Assembly: GCA_016703945.1 (NCBI GenBank) | Contig: JADJBC010000058.1 | Location: 1-16,635 of the forward strand | Direction: 5' to 3' | From: Candidatus Aalborgicola danicus | GTDB lineage: Bacteria; Pseudomonadota; Gammaproteobacteria; Burkholderiales; Burkholderiaceae_C | DNA length: 16,635 bases | Shown: positions 1 through 5,975 of the stretch, piece after piece | How positions within the stretch are numbered: position 1 is the stretch's first letter | Layout of the letters: the number at the start of each line of letters is the position of its first letter | Notes under the pieces: model-generated | Database searches by the model: none | What the model was told of the DNA's origin: nothing | Seen by the model: only the letters and a program-made list of their open reading frames with translations | Translations under genes and position numbers: made by a program

Positions 1-624
1 CTTGTCAGCACCTTCTGGACCAATCTCCGACACGACGTGGTCTCTACATATTGAAGATGCCCGCCTCCAGGCGGAAAACTTTCCAGCACCTGTTTGGCCA
101 CGATGCGGTTTGCGCAACGAGCAGATTCACCGCCTCCCGCGACCAAGGTCGATATCTTTTGATGTGGGGCTGGACCAGCAAATCGGCTGGCTCCGGCCCG
201 ATGTAGGCTTGCTTTATGGCTGTTCCGGTGTTTGGCGCTAAGCCCATCAATATCACGGCCATGTCAAATTCGACCTTCATCGATAGCGATCCGGCGCTTC
301 TTTCGAGCCGGACATGGGGTCCAGCGTGATCGCTACGCCATTGTTGCTGGCCGCCTCTTTTTGCAATAAGCGGCACCGAGAAAGTGCCGAATTGCTCATG
401 ATGTCACTGCCGAGTGCATACGCATCGCATGTTGGCGTAGTAACAGATGCGTACAAAAATGAGAACACAGAACCGATGAGCGCTGACACCAAAAGCACGC
501 CAACCGCATTTGCGATTTTGTGTTTGCTGAACGCGCCCCAGCTGAGAGTCCGGCCCCTTTTGCGCTTCGTTGGCCATATTCGTTGTTGCGCCGTTCGGTG
601 GGGTGCCGACCATGCCAGGCGCAT
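1..624 (-). pseudogene. Membrane-anchored protein of unknown function, third gene of the binding-protein unit (partial, frame-broken)
   Basis: I do not recognise the family. The start is an ATG at 624-622, placed immediately after the TAG stop (627-625) of the upstream binding protein. The first 115 codons are open: a basic N-terminus rich in Arg and Lys (about residues 1-36), then one strong hydrophobic helix (about residues 39-63, with the stretch AVGVLLVSALIGSVFSFLY), then a polar segment that would lie in the periplasm. A second open stretch continues in another frame (about 44-290), so at least one frameshift is present, and the gene runs off the left edge. One N-terminal transmembrane segment followed by a periplasmic region, directly behind two binding-protein genes, would fit a sensor such as a histidine kinase, cyclase or chemoreceptor. 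No catalytic domain is visible to confirm this, so the role is inference only. Confidence 0.45.
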
Positions 625-1483
625 CTACCAAGGCCTGTCCATGCTTTGCGCCCTTGCGCTGCAAAATCCACGAAGAGTTTTGCCGTGGTTTGCTGGTGGT
701 CCAACATGGTTACCAAATACAGCGATTGTGTGTAGGGATAACGACCTGACAACATGGTTCTTCAGCTTGCTTGCATTTTAAAAATACCATCGATAGTAAC
801 CCAGGCACTGCGGTGAGTTTTGTCGCGATGGAAATAAAACCAATGGCGTAAGGCGTGCTGGCAACCATCTGCGTCCAGCTTTCACAGCACTGTCGCACGC
901 AATGGCGGTCGCGGCGATGTCACCCCCTCCAGAATGAAACTTTCTACGAATTCGCGTCCCCGGAGCCCCGCAAACGGAGACCACGCGCACCGGCGCCGTT
1001 GGGTCCCCAACCTGCGTTAATTGCTCACTTCTCCGGACAGCATGGCACGCGCGGTGGCCGCAGCGCAGGTTCAAATCCCAGCCCGAATGCCTGGCCCCTT
1101 TACCCGGTAGCAACGCCATTGCGCGCAACAAAGATGATTTCTCAAGCCGTTCTCGTCTTCCGGGGTTTTCAGAGTCGCGGCTCATGACGGCAATGTCTAC
1201 CGAGCCACGCTGGGGCGCAATCAGCGCCGACAGCGATGCGCCGCTTTCAAGCACCATCAATGTTGCTGTGTGCAACTTCTTGAAAGCCTCCAATATCGAC
1301 TGGTTCCAGCGCAAAACGCTGGCGTGTGCGCCGGCGATGAAACAGCAGCAGGGGGAGCTGCGCCGGTCAAACGGCCAGAATTTCCAGTCCGGCGGCCACG
1401 GCGTCACCCGAGGCAGCCACGCCGGCCAGCGCCAGCAACGCGCGCCGTGAGGTAATGGTATTGGGGTTGTGCGAATCAGTCAC
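625..1483 (-). pseudogene. PstS-like periplasmic substrate-binding protein B (frame-broken)
   Basis: Broken gene for a phosphate/PBP-like periplasmic binding protein. The likely start is GTG at 1483-1481, whose bases overlap the TGA stop of the gene before it. The first residues form an export signal with a twin arginine and hydrophobic core (SRRALLALAGVAASGDAVA). In a second frame follow a segment typical of the family's ligand pocket (SGASLSALIAPQRGSVDIAV, then MSRD), a mid-domain PTAPVRVVS, an IATAIA-like stretch, VASTPYAIGFISIA, and the C-terminal YTQSLYLVT then AKLFVDFA. Their order matches PstS-type proteins. The total span is close to the usual family length of about 280 residues, but it is spread over all three frames, with at least four shifts. 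The stop is probably the TAG at 627-625. PstS homologues bind phosphate or other small anions for ABC import or signalling. The ligand here is unknown and no permease genes are adjacent. Confidence 0.72.
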
Positions 1484-2274
1484 GGGTTTCTGCCGTAACA
1501 ATCCCGGACACGCGTAAACGCCTTGTTTGGTGTTGAAAAGTAATTGAGAAAGTGCTGCGTTTGCGGTGGCGCCGGGCTTGCCGTCAACAGCACCAGCAGC
1601 TTACTCGAGGGTTAGCTGCCATCACGCACCGCATCGGCGCTTGGTTTTGCAGAGTCAATTGACAACGACTTACCCTTGCATGGGAGATCTCCAAATGAAG
1701 TAAAGCTGATGGCATGGGTGTCCCGCGCCACATGCCGGGCACGCGGTCATCGGCACCGGTGACCACACCCTTGGGACTGAAGGGTGAAATTCTCCGAGAG
1801 CACCCTTTGCTTCCAGGTCGCGGTGAGTCCATCGGTTGGCGGGCCGATCAAGATGACGATTGCGGCGTCTTGGCCGCGAATTGCTTCCAGTTCTTGATGC
1901 CGCTGAACACATCGCGCAGCCGCTCGAGACTGATATTCTGCAAAGGGGGATTGTTCGGATGCACCACCGGAACAATGGCCTATAACCCACCACGGTTTTA
2001 CGCCAAGTGGGGCTGTCATGGAGAACAGATTGTTCACATTTTCCTGCTCTACTGCTGACCATGGCGATGTCCGCTTGCCATCAAGCAGTGACTTGTAGCC
2101 TTTGAAGTGCCGCCACCATTCACAACGATGGTAGAGCCGGGGTGATCCGCATATAGGTTTCGGCCATGCACTGTGCCATCGGCACCAGGACTTCTGTGCC
2201 ACGCCGTGAACTGCTTTTCTTCGCCTGCCGAGGCCGCGGTGCAAAAGCAGGCTATGAAACAAATACACAGGCAA
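1480..2274 (-). pseudogene. PstS-like periplasmic substrate-binding protein A (frame-broken)
   Basis: First gene of the minus-strand unit, also a phosphate/PBP-like binding protein. A TTG at 2274-2272 follows a good AGGAG site and opens a short hydrophobic leader (PVYLFHSLLL). Recognisable blocks in order, in different frames: VLVPMAQCMAETYMR; GSTIVVNGGG followed by FKGYKSLLDGK (the classic PstS N-terminal ligand-binding motif); ADIAMVSSRA; the mid-domain VVHPNNPLQNI and RLRDVFSGIKNW; TGADDRVAGMVARDTHAISF; and a C-terminal LLVLLTASPAPPQTQHFLNY. The stop TGA (1482-1480) shares bases with the GTG start of protein B, a layout that normally couples translation. At least five frameshifts separate the blocks. 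The two binding proteins are related in domain order but not close in sequence, so they are old paralogues or partners rather than a recent duplication. Identification rests on recalled family motifs. Confidence 0.72.
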
Positions 2275-2552
2275 CTGCAGTCTCCTGAAATGCCCGACGG
2301 AAAATAACCATAGGTGTTGGCCGGTTCTTATGCTGTGGGAACAACGATTTGTCACTCTTGATGCATGTTAATCATTTGCCCAAAATAACGTGCGAGTTTG
2401 CAGACAGAACGTTGTGTACCGCCCTAAATCACCACAGTGCCCTGAGTTGCGGGTCTGACGGTGTGGGGCTCTTGTGGAGTGCCATACTCCACCAACCGTG
2501 CAGGAAGCGATTGCTTCCTTTGTTAACCAGCTCTTTTGTTGAGGTCTATATT
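2275..2552. promoter_or_regulatory. Divergent intergenic region between the binding-protein unit and the lipoprotein gene
   Basis: About 280 bases lie between the start of the minus-strand unit and the plus-strand lipoprotein, so both promoters should be here. Ribosome-binding sites are visible at each end: AGGAG on the minus strand just upstream of 2274, and GAGGT at 2541-2545 on the plus strand. I could not identify convincing -35/-10 pairs or an operator. Confidence 0.45.
2541..2545 (+). promoter_or_regulatory. Ribosome-binding site that sets a TTG start for the BamE-like lipoprotein
   Basis: GAGGT sits 7 bases upstream of TTG at 2553-2555. No ATG lies between this site and the lipoprotein signal sequence, so the TTG is the most credible start. 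Confidence 0.5.
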
Positions 2553-3085
2553 TTGAAATCATTTTTCTGCCCGTTCTTCCCGTTCATCCGCCCGTCGAGT
2601 CTCGGTTTGACGGTGTTGGTCGCTGCCGTGCTGACAACCGCGTGCGACAACCAGCGTATCAACGAGCTGGAGGAAGGTGTTGCCAGCGAAGGCGACGTCA
2701 AGATGAAATTTGGTGAACCAGAGAAGGTCTGGGACGGGGAAAATGGCGCCCGTATCTTTGAGTACAGCCGCCGCCCGCTGGCGCCAAGAATTCACTTGAT
2801 CACCATCGGACCTGACGGCAAAATGAGTTCACTGCGCCAGGTGTTGGCACCCCGTGTTTGCCAAGATAGGAACCCGGCATGCCCATGGAAGCAGTGCGGA
2901 AAATGCTGGCAAGCCCATGGGAAAATCACGCCTTTTGAGCTGGAAGAATGTCTGGCACTACGACTGGCGCTATATGGATGGTCCCAACACCGCGGACACC
3001 AAAATCTTTGCAGGTTGTGTTTAACAGCGATTTGCGTGTGTTGTCGACTGGTTCGGTGGTTGACCCGGCGCTGTCGCCCAACTGA
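2553..3085 (+). pseudogene. BamE/SmpA-OmlA-domain outer-membrane lipoprotein (frame-broken)
   Basis: Lipoprotein with a BamE-like domain, a fold used in outer-membrane protein assembly and in several small lipoproteins. From the TTG start the leader is hydrophobic and ends in a lipobox (VLTTAC at about residues 27-32), so the Cys would be lipidated. The mature part reads NQRINELEEGVASEGDVKMK, then FGEPEKVW, FEYSRR, ITIGPDGKMSSLRQVL, a typical BamE-type core. The reading then jumps frames: MPMEAVRKML, GKITPFEL, NVWHYDWRYMDGPNTADTKI, and finally VVFNSDLRVLSTGSVVDPAL ending at TGA 3083-3085. The whole family sequence is present with no large gap, about 177 residues, but at least four small indels interrupt it. 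This gene best shows that the damage is single-base rather than large rearrangement. It is probably a second BamE-like lipoprotein rather than the essential BamE itself. Confidence 0.8.
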
Positions 3086-3135
3086 CCCGGCGCAATATTG
3101 CGAGGTCACGATAAAGTCGATGGTAGTTCGGGATA

Positions 3136-3167
3136 AGACGCCTATGGCGAGATATGCATAGGCGTCT
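3136..3167. repeat. Perfect 11-bp hairpin downstream of the lipoprotein
   Basis: AGACGCCTATG at 3136-3146 is the exact reverse complement of 3157-3167, with a 10-base loop. It begins 50 bases after the lipoprotein stop, so it could end that transcript. It is followed by CTCTTTG rather than a clean T run, which makes an ordinary rho-independent terminator doubtful. Its right arm overlaps the left arm of the larger repeat. Confidence 0.6.
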
Positions 3168-3520
3168 CTCTTTGCGCAGGACGCAACTATGCGGAGAACG
3201 ATGGGCATGATTGGTGTTGCCTCCTATGACGCCTAGGTTTGGATATCGGCGAAAGCTGCGCATAGTTTTGGCGTCCGAATGGTTCCTTTGAGAAAACTTG
3301 CATCTTTGCAATCTCCCGCGTTGGCATTGGGAGTCGCAGTGAAGAGCACAACTGATATCTCACAAAATTACTTCACGAACTTGAAGTAGCGGTAAACATT
3401 TGCCGAGAAATTATGTGAAGGTTTTGAGTTGCATAAACAGCGGTGCGACGCGCAACGCCTAACTCAGAGGCCACCGCAACAAATCATCTCCGCATAGTTG
3501 CGTCCTGCACATAGAGACGC
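3162..3520. repeat. Structured element with 33-35-base inverted arms (MITE-like candidate)
   Basis: The left arm 3162-3196 and right arm 3488-3520 are inverted copies. The inner 21 bases match perfectly (3176-3196 against 3488-3508, core GGACGCAACTATGCGGAG), and the outer part GCGTCTCT also matches apart from a 2-base gap and a few substitutions. Weaker similarity continues inward for about 20 bases. A partial third copy, with the core interrupted by TTG, lies at 3260-3276. The octamer GACGCCTA occurs at 3138, 3228 and 3537, and inverted at 3159-3166. The roughly 360-bp size with long inverted ends and no gene inside would suit a miniature mobile element or a recombinase recognition region. 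No flanking target duplication could be identified. Confidence 0.55.
3369..3388. repeat. Hairpin inside the repeat element
   Basis: TACTTCA (3369-3375) pairs perfectly with TGAAGTA (3382-3388) across a 6-base loop. It sits near the middle of the region bounded by the inverted arms and adds to its fold potential. Confidence 0.4.
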
Positions 3521-3732
3521 ATTGCTGTCCTTCGTCGACGCCTAAAGAAATTCACGGAATTGACGAAAGCCGACCTTCGTGTTCGCCGGAAGCTGCCTCT
3601 CGCTCTCAATGCCTAAATCTCGGTGCGGTCATTCACTGGCGAATGCCAACTCGTTCAACTGGCTGCAGCGCGGCCTAATTCCTAGAACTTGTCAATGGCT
3701 TGTGCGCCGTTTTTTGATACCCCCGTGTCGGC

Positions 3733-3777
3733 GGGTTGACCCCCTTGGTCATTACTGGCCGTCAAGATGGGTTGACC
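3733..3777. repeat. Two direct copies of GGGTTGACC, possible mobile-element end
   Basis: GGGTTGACC occurs at 3733-3741 and 3769-3777. Spaced repeats of this kind with adjoining C/G runs are found near the ends of some insertion sequences such as IS21-type elements, but no transposase remnant is recognisable beside them. The assignment is a guess. Confidence 0.2.
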
Positions 3778-4203
3778 GGACGGGTACGCAAATCGGGCCA
3801 AGCTGGGAAACCACGTGCGTGTCAACTGACTTTGGGTGCAAAGCAGCGATTGGCTGGACTTGGAAATAGCCAAAACCCCAAGTTCATAGGCTCTCTTGCA
3901 GCGGGGTAGGACTACTTGCGTGGCGGGCAACAGGCAACGTTGCGCCCACTGAGGTAACGCTTTTGGGCTGCTATGGCCCCTCAATCTGCACAGGCAAAGG
4001 CGTCCGGTAGCACAACCTTTGCCATACTGTTTCTCGCACGGTGGAACTTACTATCCGTTTTCTAGCACCGCCAGACAACCATAGAACTCGCACTAAATTT
4101 ACCCAACTTTTTAGCCCCTGGTTCCAAGCCTGCATTCAATGAAAAGCCTACTTTTTGTATTCGATCAGAAATTTGAAGGTGTTCAGCAGGTATTGGCAAG
4201 GAA

Positions 4204-4208
4204 TTGAG
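4204..4208. repeat. Target-site duplication, left copy (TTGAG)
   Basis: TTGAG directly precedes the terminal repeat at 4209 and is repeated at 5853-5857 beyond the other end. A 4-5 bp duplication is what IS1380-family elements make. Confidence 0.75.
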
Positions 4209-4224
4209 CCTAAAACCGGCAGTT
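4209..4224. repeat. IS1380 terminal inverted repeat, transposase 3' side
   Basis: CCTAAAACCGGCAGTT. The transposase stop codon (complement of 4223-4225) overlaps the inner end of this repeat, so the coding region runs right to the element's edge. Confidence 0.75.
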
Positions 4225-5701
4225 ACCCCGTCGCCGGTAACGCATCCGGGGGCCTGAAGGTACCCAGTGTGGGTGCGATCTTTTCGCTCACATAGCGCAG
4301 TAGCACGGCCCAACGGTCTATCACCTTGAACTGCTCCGCAGTGTCCTTAACATGCTGCAAAGCCGCACGGATATTGGCGATCAACGGTTTGAGCATGCTG
4401 GCCTTGCCATGCAGCGGGGTAAGGTAAAGCGTGGTCTGCCCGGCGTGGTTAGCCACTGTGCCTACCGCCGCCAACAGCAGTGGACGGCTTGTGATGGCCT
4501 CCATGCGTGCGCTGGGGTTGGCCGTCCTGCAGTACCAGCTCCACCAGTTGTAAACCAGCGCACAGGCACGCGCCGTGGTCTGGCAGCGGTTGATGTCCTG
4601 CGTGGTGAAGCCACTCAAGCCCCACTGGTTTTTCAACTCGTCAAATCCGTTCTCACAGTCAGCTCTGTCACGGTAGAGCTGCCCAATGGCCTCCAAGGGG
4701 TACTTCACGTTAGTGACCATCACCGCGTACTCCCACAGCCGCTCACCCTCAAGCACACTGGGCCCAGCCAAGTCCAACTGCAACTGCTTGCCATCAACTC
4801 GCCTCTCGCGTGCGATGCCGCCCCGCAGGCGTTGGCGCACGATGACCACACGGCGCTTCTTACTCCAGCCATGCAGTTGCAGCCAGTCTTCAGCCATCTG
4901 GCAGCCCTGGTTGTCGGCGCGGCTCCAGTCCTGGCGCGCGAACTGCTGGGCCACCAAGCGCTGCACATTGGCTGTCTGGCGCAAGCGCAGCAGGTAGGGT
5001 TGTTCTCGGCTTTCCAACTCCAGCAAAATGCCTTCATTGCCGTAGCCCGAGTCGCCCCTGACCAGGGCTGGACGTTTATCACCCAACTCGTCGAGCAAGC
5101 GCCCCAGTGCGGCCTTGGCGTGCACGCTGGTGTGTTGCTTGCCCGAGTTCACCTGCACATCCAGCACCAGACGCAGATTGCCCACCCAGAAGGTGTGCAA
5201 CACATGACTGGGCCGTCCAGGCTTGGCCGGGTTGTAGCCCAGCTCAGCGCCCTCTTGGCGCCCATACAACGGCTTGATGGTGGCATCGATGTCCAGCACC
5301 CAGGGTTTGTCCAGCGCTTGGCGTACGGAATGCATGAGCGCCGGGCGCATCCACGCCGTGCTGGCTGCTTCATCGATGCGCTCCAGAGCGCGCCGTAGCG
5401 CGTCCTCGCTGACTACTTTGTTCATGCCCAGCGCCTGCGCTGCCACCGCATCGCCTCGCAACGCGGTGATATGGGCATAACGCCGATGTCCGGCCAACAG
5501 GCCCAGCATCAAGGTGCCCAGTACGTCGCGTTTGTCCGGGGCGTTGCCACTGCGGTATTCCAAAGGACATGACGACACCCAGCGCTCAAACACTCCGGTG
5601 GTCGCCAGAAACTCCGCGAAAAAGACCAACTGGCCGTGCGGCGTTGCCGCCGCACCTTCATCCCAGCGTATGTGCATACGCCCACCAAGCGTGTCCACCA
5701 C
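4223..5701 (-). CDS. IS1380-family DDE transposase (intact)
   Basis: A 492-residue transposase that cuts and rejoins the ends of its own element through the DDE (RNase H-fold) chemistry. Visible catalytic signature: WVLDIDAT (D137/D139), LVRGDSGYGNEG (D217) and YRDRADCENGFDELKNQW (E350, the Y..R...E..ElK pattern of this family). The N-terminal third contains the usual SSCPLEYRSG and LGLLAGHRRYAHI region. Length is normal for the family. The ATG at 5701 is used here; an internal ATG at about codon 9 (MHIRWDEG) is an equally good start and matches how many relatives begin. No frameshift or stop interrupts it, in sharp contrast to every other long gene in the window. A long open frame on the opposite strand (4352-5398) is a shadow of its GC-rich codons. 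Confidence 0.95.
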   Translation of the reverse strand: MVDTLGGRMHIRWDEGAAATPHGQLVFFAEFLATTGVFERWVSSCPLEYRSGNAPDKRDVLGTLMLGLLAGHRRYAHITALRGDAVAAQALGMNKVVSEDALRRALERIDEAASTAWMRPALMHSVRQALDKPWVLDIDATIKPLYGRQEGAELGYNPAKPGRPSHVLHTFWVGNLRLVLDVQVNSGKQHTSVHAKAALGRLLDELGDKRPALVRGDSGYGNEGILLELESREQPYLLRLRQTANVQRLVAQQFARQDWSRADNQGCQMAEDWLQLHGWSKKRRVVIVRQRLRGGIARERRVDGKQLQLDLAGPSVLEGERLWEYAVMVTNVKYPLEAIGQLYRDRADCENGFDELKNQWGLSGFTTQDINRCQTTARACALVYNWWSWYCRTANPSARMEAITSRPLLLAAVGTVANHAGQTTLYLTPLHGKASMLKPLIANIRAALQHVKDTAEQFKVIDRWAVLLRYVSEKIAPTLGTFRPPDALPATG

Positions 5702-5761
5702 CTGATGTTGATCGGTCCTTCTTTGAGCTTGGCAAGGGCTCCCATTGGCCTGCGTTTGTGT

Positions 5762-5776
5762 TCACCCATTGGGTGA
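5762..5776. repeat. Near-perfect palindrome in the transposase leader
   Basis: TCACCCA (5762-5768) and TGGGTGA (5770-5776) are exact inverted copies around a single base. It lies inside the IS, between its right terminal repeat and the transposase start, where a hairpin in the leader RNA or a protein site could limit transposase expression. That function is inference. Confidence 0.4.
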
Positions 5777-5836
5777 GTGTGCCAAATCCGCGCAAACCCG
5801 CGCCCGGGCTTGATCAGACAGCTATTGCGGGTAGTG

Positions 5837-5852
5837 AACTGCTGTTTCTAGG
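5837..5852. repeat. IS1380 terminal inverted repeat, transposase 5' side
   Basis: AACTGCTGTTTCTAGG, the inverted partner of 4209-4224 with three mismatches. Confidence 0.75.
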
Positions 5853-5857
5853 TTGAG
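5853..5857. repeat. Target-site duplication, right copy (TTGAG)
   Basis: Matches 4204-4208. The sequence continues TGACTCAA, so before insertion the site was the palindrome TTGAGTGACTCAA (5853-5865), and the element duplicated one half of it. Confidence 0.7.
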
Positions 5858-5886
5858 TGACTCAAGAACAACAAATGCGGGATTTC

Positions 5887-5904
5887 ATCCCCAAAACAGG
5901 GGAT
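5887..5904. promoter_or_regulatory. Hairpin upstream of the secreted-protein gene
   Basis: ATCCCC (5887-5892) and GGGGAT (5899-5904) pair around a 6-base A-rich loop, about 70 bases before the start at 5976. It could be an operator or a leader structure. GGAGG at 5965-5969 is a strong ribosome-binding site six bases before the ATG. Confidence 0.35.
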
Positions 5905-5975
5905 ACCACGAACCCAACAGAATCCTACACTCTAGATTCCTGAATCATGTGTACTAAAAAACTCGGAGGAACTTT

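Larger units (their letters stand above)
3086..4208. other. Gene-free stretch with repeats, between the lipoprotein and the insertion sequence
   Basis: No open frame here resembles a protein family. The left half (3136-3544) is a cluster of inverted and direct repeats, listed separately. The right half (about 3700-4208) contains two copies of GGGTTGACC but otherwise nothing I can name. Several short open frames exist; none has a convincing start or composition. Confidence 0.5.
4209..5852 (-). mobile_element. Complete IS1380-family insertion sequence
   Basis: A 1644-bp element, the usual size for IS1380, with one transposase gene on the minus strand. The ends are imperfect inverted repeats: CCTAAAACCGGCAGTT at 4209-4224, and CCTAGAAACAGCAGTT read inward from 5852 (13 of 16 match). 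Both begin CCTA, as in relatives such as ISEcp1. TTGAG flanks both ends as a direct duplication. Everything needed for transposition appears present, and the identical flanks indicate an insertion that has not been followed by rearrangement. It lies about 120 bases upstream of the secreted-protein gene at 5976, on the opposite strand, so it could separate that gene from distal control sequences. Confidence 0.88.

Noticed and set aside
1480..2274. Recent tandem duplication of the two binding-protein genes
   Set aside because: They share domain order but very little identical sequence, so duplication, if any, is ancient.
3136..3544. Integron attC site or cassette array
   Set aside because: GCCTAAC-like strings occur, but I found no matching GTTRRRY partner at the right spacing and no integrase or cassette genes; the arms differ from known attC layouts.
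4352..5398. Long 348-codon open frame on the plus strand inside the IS
   Set aside because: It is antisense to the intact transposase, has no family resemblance, and arises from GC-rich codon bias.
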